Position numbers and translations under genes: made by a program. A DNA stretch of 59,256 bases from Comamonadaceae bacterium (GTDB lineage: Bacteria > Pseudomonadota > Gammaproteobacteria > Burkholderiales > Burkholderiaceae_C), in assembly GCA_947454955.1 (NCBI GenBank), contig CANGLW010000016.1:1-59256 (forward strand), given 5' to 3'. This document shows, one piece after another, positions 21,624 to 29,513 of this stretch. The notes beneath the pieces are model-generated. The model saw only the letters and a list, made by a program, of their open reading frames with translations. It had not been told where the DNA came from and ran no database searches. Every line of letters begins with the position of its first letter. Within the stretch, counting starts at the first letter, position 1.

Positions 21624-22583
21624 ATGAATTACCAAGCGCCCCTCTGGTTGCCAGGCGGCAATTTGCAAACCATCTGGTCGGCTTTGTATGCACGCCGTTT
21701 TGAGGGGGCTGCGCCGGAGTTCAGGCGCGAGCGTTGGGACACACCCGACGGCGACTTCATCGATGTGGATTGGCTGCAAGGCCCACCAGGATCAACGCTG
21801 TTGGTCTTGTTCCATGGGCTTGAAGGCAATTCAAGCAGCCAGTACGCGCAAGCGTTTGCCGCTTTTGCACGTGCACAGGGTTTGTCGTTTGCCATGCCGC
21901 ATTTCAGGGGCTGCAGTGGTGAACTCAACCGCGGACCACGCGCATACCACTCGGGTGATTTTGCGGAGATCGACTGGGTCTTGAAACGCTTTGCCGCCTC
22001 ACACACCGGCCGCGTGTTGGCAGCAGGCATTTCCATGGGCGGCAATGCGCTCATGCGCTGGGCCTCCGAGATGGGGGAGGTTGCCAAGCAAACCGTGGGT
22101 GCGGTGGCGGCCATTTGCTCGCCCCTGGATTTGGGTGCCAGCGGCCAGGCCATAGGCCGCGGCTTTAACCGCTTGGTCTACACCCGCATGTTTTTGAACA
22201 CCATGAAGCCCAAAGCGCTGGCCAAGCTCAAACAACACCCGGGTTTGTTTGATGCCAACAAACTCATGGCTGCGCGCGACCTGTACGAGTTTGACAATGT
22301 GTTCACCGCGCCCCTGCACGGTTTCAAAAACACCGAAGACTATTGGGCGCGTGCCTCGGCCAAACCGTACATGCAAGGCATACGCTTGCCTGCCTTGGTC
22401 CTCAACGCCTGCAACGACCCCTTTGTGCCTGTGCAAAGCCTGCCCACGGCAAAAGACGTGAGTTCACATGTGACGTTTTGGCAGCCCCAAGGCGGCGGAC
22501 ATGTGGGCTTTCCGCACGGCTTGCCACCGGGCGAAGTGACGACCATGCCGCAGCAGGTGGGTCAATGGTTGATGGCGGCTTGA
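21624..22583 (+). CDS. YheT-type alpha/beta hydrolase
   Basis: A 319-residue alpha/beta hydrolase of the YheT/EMB8 family. The nucleophile elbow is AAGISMGGNALMRW, the acid is in LNACNDPFVP and the histidine in QGGGHVGFPHG; HFRGCSGELNRGPRAYHSGD is typical of this branch. The natural substrate is not known for the family, though esterase activity is likely. The ATG has no Shine-Dalgarno site but sits six bases after TTTAAT (21612-21617), suggesting a leaderless transcript. One base separates it from the next gene. Confidence 0.88.
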   Translation: MNYQAPLWLPGGNLQTIWSALYARRFEGAAPEFRRERWDTPDGDFIDVDWLQGPPGSTLLVLFHGLEGNSSSQYAQAFAAFARAQGLSFAMPHFRGCSGELNRGPRAYHSGDFAEIDWVLKRFAASHTGRVLAAGISMGGNALMRWASEMGEVAKQTVGAVAAICSPLDLGASGQAIGRGFNRLVYTRMFLNTMKPKALAKLKQHPGLFDANKLMAARDLYEFDNVFTAPLHGFKNTEDYWARASAKPYMQGIRLPALVLNACNDPFVPVQSLPTAKDVSSHVTFWQPQGGGHVGFPHGLPPGEVTTMPQQVGQWLMAA

Positions 22584-22584
22584 G

Positions 22585-23127
22585 ATGGATGAAATCGTCA
22601 AAGCCGCCCTGAAAAAATGGCCCAATGTGCCGGCCTGTTACGGCTGGCTGGGCCTGGATGCGCGGGGCGATTGGTACATGCGTGACGACCGCACGCAGCA
22701 CCTGGGCAGTTTTCAAAGCGGTGTGCCTGGTGCCAAAGGCTCACGCCTGATGCACGACAAGCTCATCGAATTCATCGGCAGAAATTACGACCACGACGAA
22801 CAAGGTCGCTGGTATTTTCAGAACGGGCCACAGCGTGTATTTGTGGAGCTGAGCGATGCGCCCTGGGTGTGGCGCCTGTCTGAGAATGGCGAGGTGCACA
22901 GCCACACCGGTGTGCAAGTGCAGGTGCAAGCGGTGTACCTGGATGAGAATGGGCGCTTGTACTTGAACACGCCCTTGGGCCTGGGCTTGGTGCACAGCCA
23001 AGACGTGTTGCTGGCCTCGCAGTTGGTAGAAAGCGGGCAGTGGGAACCGCAAGATGTGCTGGCGGCTGACTTACCCAACGCGCACCAGTTTGTGCTTAGC
23101 CCGCAAGCTCAGCAAGCCAATACCTAG
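22585..23127 (+). CDS. Conserved protein of unknown function
   Basis: A 180-residue soluble protein with no signal peptide or membrane segment. It is rich in aromatic and acidic residues, with segments such as CYGWLGLDARGDWYMRDD and GRWYFQNGPQRVFVEL and a repeated pattern of short beta-strand-like units (YLDENGRLYLNTPLG). I believe homologues occur beside YheT-type hydrolase genes in other Burkholderiales, but I cannot name a characterised family. It begins one base after the hydrolase stop, so the two are cotranscribed and may act together. Confidence 0.75.
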   Translation: MDEIVKAALKKWPNVPACYGWLGLDARGDWYMRDDRTQHLGSFQSGVPGAKGSRLMHDKLIEFIGRNYDHDEQGRWYFQNGPQRVFVELSDAPWVWRLSENGEVHSHTGVQVQVQAVYLDENGRLYLNTPLGLGLVHSQDVLLASQLVESGQWEPQDVLAADLPNAHQFVLSPQAQQANT

Positions 23128-23203
23128 CTGAAAACAAGTGGCGAGCCTTGTTGTGCTTGTTCACAACGCTGCAATTTCGATAGCAAACAAATCGGCAGAC
23201 GTA

Positions 23204-23229
23204 AAAAAACCGGCCTAGGCCGGTTTTTT
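23204..23229. terminator. Bidirectional intrinsic terminator
   Basis: A perfect 26-base palindrome whose arms are AAAAAACCGGC and GCCGGTTTTTT around a CTAG loop. It lies between two convergent genes (ends at 23127 and 23244) and can terminate both. Confidence 0.92.
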
Positions 23230-23243
23230 GTAGGCGCTACCGT

Positions 23244-23753
23244 TTACTTGGCAGCCACAGGCGCTTGGGGCTCTGCGAATTTGCCGCCAGCAGCGTTGGT
23301 CATGTAAACCACAGCACGGCCGATCTCGGTGTCAGCAAAATCGCCACCACCTTGAGCACCCATCGCACCCTTGCCTTTGAGGGCCGAGTTCAACAGCGAT
23401 TCGTAACCGGTTTTGATGCGAGCACCCCAGGCGCCAGCGTCACCAAACTTAGGCGCACCAGCAGCACCCACGGCGTGGCAGGCTGCGCACTGCGCTTTGT
23501 ACACTTCTTCGCCAGCTTTCAAGGGGCGGTTGGCATCACGAACTTCCACCATGCCCACTTTTTGAATGCGCTCGGCCACGGTTTTTTCCATGTTCACCGT
23601 GCCAGCACCAGGCTTGGCACCAGAGACGACGAAATACACCAAGCCAATGATGATGAAAATCGGCAGGACCAGCGAAAACAGCGAGGCCCACAGTACTTGT
23701 GAGGGGGTCTTGATCGGGCCAGTGTGGGCTTCTTCGTGATGGTTGTCGCTCAT
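23244..23753 (-). CDS. Membrane-anchored cytochrome c (c5-like)
   Basis: A 169-residue protein with one uncleaved N-terminal helix (LWASLFSLVLPIFIIIGLVYFVV) and a periplasmic class I cytochrome domain. The haem motif is CAACHAVGAAGAPKFGD and the likely methionine ligand lies in a region such as YMTNAAGGKF. The start MSDNHHEEAH at 23753 is preferred over an upstream ATG at 23786. It may carry electrons to a terminal oxidase; this role is inferred. Confidence 0.9.
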   Translation of the reverse strand: MSDNHHEEAHTGPIKTPSQVLWASLFSLVLPIFIIIGLVYFVVSGAKPGAGTVNMEKTVAERIQKVGMVEVRDANRPLKAGEEVYKAQCAACHAVGAAGAPKFGDAGAWGARIKTGYESLLNSALKGKGAMGAQGGGDFADTEIGRAVVYMTNAAGGKFAEPQAPVAAK

Positions 23754-23834
23754 GGAATCCTCGAAAAGCGGTGGTCGTAAAGCCACTGATTATAACGGGC
23801 TGCAAGAGCGATTGGCTCTACAATGCCCAAGGAC

Positions 23835-23910
23835 GCGGCTGTAGCTCAGTGGATAGAGTATTGGCCTCCGAAGCCAAGGGTCGTGGGTTCGATCCCCGCC
23901 AGCCGCACCA
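23835..23910 (+). tRNA. tRNA-Arg (anticodon CCG)
   Basis: The cloverleaf folds fully: acceptor GCGGCTG/CAGCCGC, D arm GCTC/GAGT, anticodon stem TTGGC/GCCAA with loop CTCCGAA, and a T arm with TTCGATC. The anticodon CCG is at 23868-23870, so it reads CGG. CCA is encoded (23908-23910). Its 3' part is the left boundary of an integrated element, and the gene was left intact by the insertion. Confidence 0.95.
23883..23906 (+). repeat. attL-like direct repeat (tRNA 3' end)
   Basis: These 24 bases at the 3' end of tRNA-Arg are repeated identically at 27062-27085. The arrangement is that left by site-specific integration of a mobile element into a tRNA gene. The first base after the repeat differs (A here, G in the second copy) and CCA follows in both. 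Confidence 0.85.
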
Positions 23911-24002
23911 CTTTTTGAAAACCATGCCCTGTGCGGCCTTCCAGCCGCTTGGGCACTGGCTATCATCCACTTCGCTCATCCAGCTCCTCTATGGAGTTGC
24001 TT

Positions 24003-24674
24003 GTGAGCATCAAAACACCCCGCCTGATCCGCGACCGCTGCGGCGTTTACTATTTCCGGCTCATCGTTCCGTTAGCATTGCGGCAGTCCGTTGGCAAAAC
24101 GGAGTTCCGGCGCAGCCTAAGAACCAAAGATTCAGCAATTGCCCGCCAGCGTGCTTTGGCACTGTCGGTCGCAGTGGAGACCCGTATGAATGACGATATT
24201 GGCAACTTTTCGCACCTGCAAACCGGATATGGGGAAGCGTTGGCGCCGCTGGGCATTCGGCGTGGTGAGCCGGGCAGTCAAGCGGTGCATTCGGAGGTGC
24301 GGCAGTTCTATGGTGCTGTCAATGCGGCCAAAAACCTGCCTGAGCGGGTCAAGCTGCCACCGGCACCCAAAGCCCCGGCGCCGCCCAGCGGCGTTGCTGT
24401 GGAAGTCTCAAACGCCCTTGGCGCTGCGTTTGGGTTCGAGACTCCGCACCAACGGGCCATGAAGGCGCACGCGGAGGCAATGAAGCAATGGCGGGAGACT
24501 TGCAAGGAGTTGCGGCAGCAGGATGCGAAGGCGTGGGAGCAGTTGAAGGTGCACAGTGCCTTAGCGCCACTGGCGCTGAGGCGTCATAGCACTGCGCGCA
24601 CTCTCGCTGCATCTATCCAACCGAAGGTTAAGCCAAAGAACATGCGAAGCTCTATCTCATCCGGACCCAAATAA
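24003..24674 (+). pseudogene. Tyrosine recombinase N-terminal fragment
   Basis: The first 60 or so residues, with RDRCGVYYFRLIVPLALR and FRRSLRTKDSAIARQRAL, match the N-terminal arm-binding region common in integrases of tRNA-targeting elements. The later part is low-complexity (KLPPAPKAPAPPSG) and the catalytic Arg-His-x-x-Arg-Tyr domain is absent at 223 residues in total. GTG 24003 has GGAG six bases upstream; ATG 23991 is an alternative. Position right after the tRNA is typical for an island integrase, so I read it as a decayed or truncated one. A small DNA-binding protein is the other possibility. Confidence 0.6.
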
Positions 24675-24685
24675 TCTATCGAGTG

Positions 24686-25843
24686 TCAAAGTGCCAGAAC
24701 CTTTTCGAGAAACGACACAGACTTTTTGATATCAACATTCTCTTTGGGATTTAATATCAATTTTTCGATCGCTTTGCCTTCAAATTGACTTACTCCTCGG
24801 GAATTTCTTCCCGCCCAATGTCTCAGTAAAATCGTGGAATGCAAGAGGTCATCTTGAAACATTGAAACTAACACAGTGCCCACAATTTTATTGGGTTCAA
24901 TACCTACGAAATAAAACGTAAAAACCGAACGATCTAAGGACAAAAATTCAAGCACCTTATCTAAATTATAGGCCTTAGGGTTAGAGTCTAGAATCATTAT
25001 CTTCGTCTTTACATCGGTTTCGGTTAAGAATCCTGTAAATTCCTTGCTGTAATCGCCCAATGCATTTTCAGTCTTGAATTGAGGTATTCCACGAGTTCGA
25101 CTTTTGAGCGCAAGAATGATTTCTTGGCGTAAGCGCTCATCTTCGCCAGCAATAAGATATTGAATAATGCGTCCACGAACATTCACATTCTCAATTAGCG
25201 CAGCAAGCAGTATTTCGTTCTTGAATTTCTCTACCTTCTCATCCAGTTCATTCTTTAAAATCCCAATTTCATTGGAATTAATGAAGTTGGAAGCTCTAAC
25301 AGGGGCTTCCAATATATTGGAAATTTGAATTTCATTGGGCGCAAACTTTACCCCGGAAGGACTAATGTTATTTGTCGCTTCAACCAATCGAGCAAGATTC
25401 CCATCAAAACCAAGTGCGGCATGAATATTAAATAGCTTTTCAAAATTCTCAGGAATATTGGTGACGCCTTCAAGTTCTCTCATAATATCGGAGCCATTGA
25501 AGCTTCCTTTGATATTATTTTCACGTAACTCTTGGGAGCTGTGGCTAATCTTTTTCAAAAACGTAGAATTGGCTAGCAATAGATAGTTGACACTGGGCGT
25601 CACCAAGCAAACGAAAAATGGTCTGTCATCTACTTTTTGCAGGTTAGATAAGGATAAAACGGTATTGCCAAAGCTGGACGAGCCCGATGCACTAAATCGA
25701 ACTGCGAATTCATCACAATAAAAAACAGACCTGTCTTTTGTCAGTGAGAATTTTTCCATCACAAGACTGGATAATTTTCCTTTATCGTTAATGGTGTCTT
25801 GCTCTTTGACAAACTTGACCAATTGCTCAATAATATTACTCAT
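24686..25843 (-). CDS. Probable type II restriction endonuclease
   Basis: A 385-residue soluble protein starting MSNIIEQLVKFVKEQD at 25843, overlapping the end of the methyltransferase gene by eight bases. It has no signal or membrane segment. Its residues FFVCLVTPSVNYLLLANSTF and HWAGRNSRGVSQFEGK resemble what I recall of restriction enzymes, but I cannot point to a certain PD-(D/E)xK site. The function is inferred mainly from coupling to a DNA methyltransferase. Codon use is AT-rich compared with flanking genes. A non-nuclease partner of the methyltransferase is possible. Confidence 0.6.
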   Translation of the reverse strand: MSNIIEQLVKFVKEQDTINDKGKLSSLVMEKFSLTKDRSVFYCDEFAVRFSASGSSSFGNTVLSLSNLQKVDDRPFFVCLVTPSVNYLLLANSTFLKKISHSSQELRENNIKGSFNGSDIMRELEGVTNIPENFEKLFNIHAALGFDGNLARLVEATNNISPSGVKFAPNEIQISNILEAPVRASNFINSNEIGILKNELDEKVEKFKNEILLAALIENVNVRGRIIQYLIAGEDERLRQEIILALKSRTRGIPQFKTENALGDYSKEFTGFLTETDVKTKIMILDSNPKAYNLDKVLEFLSLDRSVFTFYFVGIEPNKIVGTVLVSMFQDDLLHSTILLRHWAGRNSRGVSQFEGKAIEKLILNPKENVDIKKSVSFLEKVLAL

Positions 25844-26837
25844 CGAACAGCCCCACTGCTTCTGAGATATTCTTCGAGTTGGATTTCTTTGCAACCTTCA
25901 CCTGCTTTTGATCGGCCAAACTATTTCGTTCCCAAAAATATCCATCGTGATACCCTTGAATTGTTTTATCAATTTCGGATTGTTTGAGTCTCTTGACTGC
26001 CATTTGACAGTATTCTTCTTCCTGCTCCACCCCTGTAAAATTTCTTCCCAGCTTCTTTGCAACTACACAGGTAGTTCCTGAGCCGAAAAAAGGGTCAAAA
26101 ATAAAATCACCGGGCCTTGAACTTGCAAGTATTAACTTGGCGACCAGCTTTTCCGGCTTCTGAGTAGGATGATCTGTGTTTTCGGGCATCGACCAAAAAG
26201 GAATTGAAATATCAGTCCATAAGTTGGAAGGATGTGTCAATCTATAATTTCCATCAGTTGTTTCTTCCCAATCTTTCGGATCACCGCTCGCATCGCGGTA
26301 GGGGGCGATAACTTTTCTCTTTAACTTGACCGCTTCAACATCAAAATAGTAATCATCAGACATTGTGCAAAACCAGATGTCTTCTGAACAATTTTTCCAA
26401 TTTGAGAGTGCGCCACGCCCTTTCTCTCGCTCCCAAGTGATTCTGTTTCTTACTTTAAAATGCTTTTCAAGGACTGACTGAACAGCGCTGGATGACTGCC
26501 AGTCACAGCAAACGTATAGTGATGCATTTGTTTTTAGACATCTTTTGATTTTAGATACCCAAGACTCCAACCAAGCTTCATACGTTTCCGATGTTGTTCG
26601 GACAAATTTATTAGACCCATATTTTTTGCTCAAATTGTATGGAGGGTCTATGACAGCCAAATCTATAAAATTGTCTGGCAATAGGTCTAAGCATGAAAAC
26701 AGATCTTGATGAATAAGCGAATTACTAATATCGCGCGCTTCACACTTTGTTGAAAGCTTGATCGTTTGACTCATCAACTGGCACTTTTCATTTTCTTCAA
26801 TAACCAGCGTGCGATTTCTCGGTGCTCGTTCTTTCAT
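25836..26837 (-). CDS. DNA adenine/cytosine-N4 methyltransferase (beta-class)
   Basis: A 333-residue amino-methyltransferase. The catalytic motif IV is AVIDPPYNLSKKYG near residue 66, and the SAM-binding motif I, FDPFFGSGTTCVVAKKLG, comes later near residue 245, the order of the beta class. The segment TWEREKGRGALSNWKN and the HPTQKP motif are typical of type II m6A or m4C enzymes. AAGGA four to five bases before the ATG supports the start at 26837. It probably protects the host from the coupled enzyme; the target sequence cannot be told. Confidence 0.9.
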   Translation of the reverse strand: MKERAPRNRTLVIEENEKCQLMSQTIKLSTKCEARDISNSLIHQDLFSCLDLLPDNFIDLAVIDPPYNLSKKYGSNKFVRTTSETYEAWLESWVSKIKRCLKTNASLYVCCDWQSSSAVQSVLEKHFKVRNRITWEREKGRGALSNWKNCSEDIWFCTMSDDYYFDVEAVKLKRKVIAPYRDASGDPKDWEETTDGNYRLTHPSNLWTDISIPFWSMPENTDHPTQKPEKLVAKLILASSRPGDFIFDPFFGSGTTCVVAKKLGRNFTGVEQEEEYCQMAVKRLKQSEIDKTIQGYHDGYFWERNSLADQKQVKVAKKSNSKNISEAVGLFDE

Positions 26838-27061
26838 ATTTTCCTTAAATTCACAAAGGTGGCGACCATTCTAAGTTGTGTCAGCAGTGTCAGCAGTGTC
26901 AGCAGACCGAAGACTTGTGAGAGGGTGAAAAGTTCCAGCCGGGGCAGTTACACTTGGGTCGGAAGTCATCCACTTGGGTCATCCACTTTTCGGTCTTTTA
27001 TTAACCGCTGGATTTTGTGAAGTCCAATGTTGGCACGGGTTGCGAGGGGTTTGACCCAAAA
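26838..27061. other. Non-coding right arm of the island with short repeats
   Basis: No convincing gene is present. Three exact tandem copies of TGTCAGCAG occupy 26879-26905. CACTTGGGTC occurs at 26951-26960 and again at 26971-26980, interleaved with two copies of ATCCACTT. Such repeats could be recombinase arm-binding sites or the remains of an insertion sequence; neither can be proved here. Confidence 0.5.
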
Positions 27062-27085
27062 GTGGGTTCGATCCCCGCCAGCCGC
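27062..27085 (+). repeat. attR-like direct repeat (duplicate of tRNA-Arg 3' end)
   Basis: Identical to 23883-23906. Only the T arm and acceptor strand are duplicated, so it is not a functional tRNA. It marks the far end of the island; ordinary chromosomal genes resume at 27110. Confidence 0.85.
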
Positions 27086-27109
27086 GCCATCACTTGACCC
27101 CCCTAAAGA

Positions 27110-28201
27110 TCAAAGTGACGGGTAGTCGGTGTAGCCCTCTTCGCTACCGCCATACCAGCCCACATACCTGGCTTCAGCGTAAGGGCCGCCTTGTTTGATT
27201 CTGGCCGGCAGATCCGGGTTGGAGATGAACATCCGGCCAAACGCCACCATGTCCAGGTCACCGTTCTCCACCATTTGCTGGGCTTGTTCCGGCGCAATGC
27301 CACCGTTGCCGATCAAGCAGCCGGTGTAATGCGGTTTAACCAGCTTGAGCATGCGCGGCATGTCTGGTGAGCCAGCCCATGCGTTGGTATCGCCCAAATG
27401 CAAGTAGGCCAAGCCATAAGACTGCACCAGCTTGGCCACAGCGATGAAGGTTTCTTCTGACTCGGCATCGGCTGCATTGTTGTAGCCCGCGAAGGGCGAC
27501 ACGCGAATGCCAACTTTGCTTTTATCCACCTTGGCCAAGATGGCCTCAATCACTTCTTTGAGGAACTGCAGACGGCCCTGCACGCTGCCGCCGTACTTGT
27601 CGGTTCTTTGGTTGATGCGCGCTGACAAAAACTGAGCAATCAGGTAACCGTTGGCAGCGTGAATTTCCACGCCATCACAACCGGCTTTGATGGCGTTGGC
27701 AGCACCCGTGGCGTAGTCGGCGATGGTCTCCTCAACTTCCGCCATGGTCATGGCGCGTGAGGGTGTGGCGGTGATTTGTGCGTAACGGCCATTGGCCATG
27801 AGCCCGTAGACCAGCAATTTGTCCAGGTCGTCGTTGATGCCTGAGGGTGAGAGTGGCTGTTGCCCATTCAAGATGGCTTCTGACCCCACCCGACCGCAAT
27901 GCCACAGCTGCATGAATAGATGACCGCCTGCTTGGTGCACGGCATCGGTGATGACCTTCCATCCAGCCACTTGTTCCGCGCTGTAGATGCCGGGTGCTTT
28001 TTCGAAAGCGCAGGACTTGGGTGTGACGTTGGTGGCTTCTGTGATGATCAAACCTGCGGAGGCACGTTGTTGGTAATACAGCGCGCTGATGGCTTGTGGC
28101 ACATCGCCTTGGCCGGCGCGCGATCGCGTCAAAGGCGCCATGGCAATTCGGTTGCTCAGCGTCAGGCCGTGTAGGTTCATGGGGGCGTTCAAGCGGGACA
28201 T
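27110..28201 (-). CDS. Old Yellow Enzyme family alkene reductase
   Basis: A 363-residue FMN-dependent NADH:flavin oxidoreductase related to NemA. The barrel motifs are LSNRIAMAPLTRSRAG, LIITEATNVTP, the substrate-binding GCDGVEIHAANGYLIAQFL and the phosphate-binding LIGNGGIAPEQA and DMVAFGRMFISNPDLP. These enzymes reduce activated alkenes and nitro compounds and aid detoxification. AGGAA precedes the ATG. It follows the PNPOx-like gene by 135 bases on the same strand. Confidence 0.92.
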   Translation of the reverse strand: MSRLNAPMNLHGLTLSNRIAMAPLTRSRAGQGDVPQAISALYYQQRASAGLIITEATNVTPKSCAFEKAPGIYSAEQVAGWKVITDAVHQAGGHLFMQLWHCGRVGSEAILNGQQPLSPSGINDDLDKLLVYGLMANGRYAQITATPSRAMTMAEVEETIADYATGAANAIKAGCDGVEIHAANGYLIAQFLSARINQRTDKYGGSVQGRLQFLKEVIEAILAKVDKSKVGIRVSPFAGYNNAADAESEETFIAVAKLVQSYGLAYLHLGDTNAWAGSPDMPRMLKLVKPHYTGCLIGNGGIAPEQAQQMVENGDLDMVAFGRMFISNPDLPARIKQGGPYAEARYVGWYGGSEEGYTDYPSL

Positions 28202-28336
28202 GTGGGTTCCTGTGGCTATGAAAAATGAAGGGTGTGCAAGCAGCGCGATTCAGACACCCAGCATAAGGCAAGTAGGCGACTTGAAGTGGGCGCAAATGGC
28301 TAGGGTTAATCCCATGAAACAGAAATGGCCGCAGGC

Positions 28337-28894
28337 TCAAGGCGCAAGCCAGTCCCAGGTGTCTGCTCCGATCTTGGCGCGACGATGTCCCTCGCGTCCT
28401 AATTCCAGCCAGTCCATGTCCACCACCTTGGCAGTCAGTAAGGTGAAATGGTGCTGGTTCGCGTCACCGGTTTTGACCTTGGTTGACGCTGACAAACTGC
28501 CGGGAGCTACGGGCGACAAGTAATCGCCCGCTGCAGCGGATTGCTTCACCCGGTCCCACAGCGCTTCAACCTCAGGCCCATGGGTTTGGATGGTGATGCA
28601 AGCGCGCACACGCAACTGCCAACTCAAACGCTTGCTCCAAAACACCAACACCGCATGCGCTTGGTGCTTGAGCTCTTGGACTTTGGCGCTTCTGGCATCG
28701 GTGAAGATGTGAAGCGTTTGCGCTTTGAGATCCACCTCACGCAAGACCACGGTCCGGGCGTTGGCTGCGCCATCACTGCCCACGGTCGCAAGCACAGGGG
28801 TACGCCATTCGTGGTGTCGATCCTGGCTAGCACGCCCAAGTTCTTTCCATATTTGCTGGCGAATGTCTTGGGGCTCTTCGAGGCGGGTTTTCAT
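28337..28894 (-). CDS. Pyridoxamine 5'-phosphate oxidase-like flavoprotein
   Basis: A 185-residue member of the PNPOx-like split-barrel family. ANARTVVLREVDLKAQTLHIFTD-type N-terminal strands (near residues 45-65) and ELKHQAHAVLVFWSKRLSWQ resemble the FMN-binding part of PdxH. The C-terminal R-W-E/RLxP motif of true PdxH is not evident, so a general FMN-binding oxidoreductase role is more likely than vitamin B6 synthesis. Confidence 0.8.
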   Translation of the reverse strand: MKTRLEEPQDIRQQIWKELGRASQDRHHEWRTPVLATVGSDGAANARTVVLREVDLKAQTLHIFTDARSAKVQELKHQAHAVLVFWSKRLSWQLRVRACITIQTHGPEVEALWDRVKQSAAAGDYLSPVAPGSLSASTKVKTGDANQHHFTLLTAKVVDMDWLELGREGHRRAKIGADTWDWLAP

Positions 28895-28951
28895 GGGCGT
28901 GAGGTCTTCTTCGGCTTTTCAGTCGCAGACGCTGGCGTGGTCGTCCAAAAC

Positions 28952-29371
28952 CTAGCTGGCGATACGCACCAAAACTGCGCCAGCTATGGCAATGTGAGCC
29001 AGGGAGATCAGGACGGATAGGCCATGCAATCGAACAAAGCGTCCACGCAGACCTTGATCGGTGGCGTGGTTGATGGCGGGCATGAGGACTTGACGTGTCG
29101 GGATGGTGGTCAAAGCGACCAAGGCCATCAAGCACGCATTGACGAGGTCCCGCGCTACAAAAAGAATAGCTGCTAATGCTGAGGTGGCGATTACAAACAT
29201 ATAAAAAGGCGGGAAGGCCTGGCGAATCAGGGCGCGTGCCTGAGCCATAGGCAAAACCTTGAACAGGAAAGCGGCAAAACCAGCTGCGAACAAAAGCATG
29301 CCCCCAAACAGCCATGCCGTTAACAGAAGTGCAGTGCTGTGCAGCACAAGATCAAGCATGTCTTTTGCCAT
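28952..29371 (-). CDS. Small membrane protein of unknown function (DUF4149-like)
   Basis: A 139-residue protein with about four hydrophobic helices: LVLHSTALLLTAWLFGGML, FYMFVIATSALAAILFVA, LVALTTIPTRQVLMPAINHA and LSVLISLAHIAIAGAVLV. The TTIPTRQVLMPAINHATD loop resembles proteins of the DUF4149/TMEM205 type. The start MAKDMLDLV at 29371 is preferred over an upstream ATG at 29449. Function unknown. Confidence 0.7.
   Translation of the reverse strand: MAKDMLDLVLHSTALLLTAWLFGGMLLFAAGFAAFLFKVLPMAQARALIRQAFPPFYMFVIATSALAAILFVARDLVNACLMALVALTTIPTRQVLMPAINHATDQGLRGRFVRLHGLSVLISLAHIAIAGAVLVRIAS
29153..29173 (+). repeat. Degenerate palindromic repeat inside the DUF4149-like gene
   Basis: CGCTAC, seven bases (AAAAAGA), ATAGCTGC. 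It resembles the AT-rich ATAGCTGCT elements I recall as scattered through Comamonadaceae genomes. Another degenerate copy lies at 23167-23187, between the gene ending at 23127 and its terminator. Confidence 0.45.
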
Positions 29372-29513
29372 GTTGGTTGAACAAGAAATGAGGTTAACAG
29401 CAGCGTGACATCTGCTTGCGTGCCTAGCTTGAAAACCCTGTTCAGCCAAGGCTTACCGAGATGAGTTTTCTGCACGTATTCGACAGACAACGCCACGCGA
29501 TAAACTGCGCCGC

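Larger units (their letters stand above)
23907..27085. mobile_element. tRNA-Arg-integrated restriction-modification island (about 3.2 kb)
   Basis: The segment lies between two identical 24-base copies of the tRNA-Arg 3' end. It contains a recombinase N-terminal fragment next to the intact tRNA, then a probable restriction enzyme gene and a DNA methyltransferase gene on the opposite strand. The two latter genes are visibly richer in A and T than their neighbours. No complete integrase is present, so the element is probably no longer able to move by itself. The boundaries are seen directly; the history is inferred. Confidence 0.8.

Noticed and set aside
26766..27020. An 84-codon plus-strand frame over the methyltransferase start
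   Set aside because: It is made of Ser- and Phe-rich sequence covering the tandem repeats and has no ribosome binding site or known relative.
27062..27090. A second tRNA gene
   Set aside because: Only the T arm and acceptor strand are present; the D arm and anticodon arm are missing, so it is an attachment-site copy.
29481..29497. LexA-box-like CTG...ACAG before yedK
   Set aside because: The two halves are one base too far apart for the CTGT-N8-ACAG consensus and the fourth base is wrong, so SOS control is not supported.
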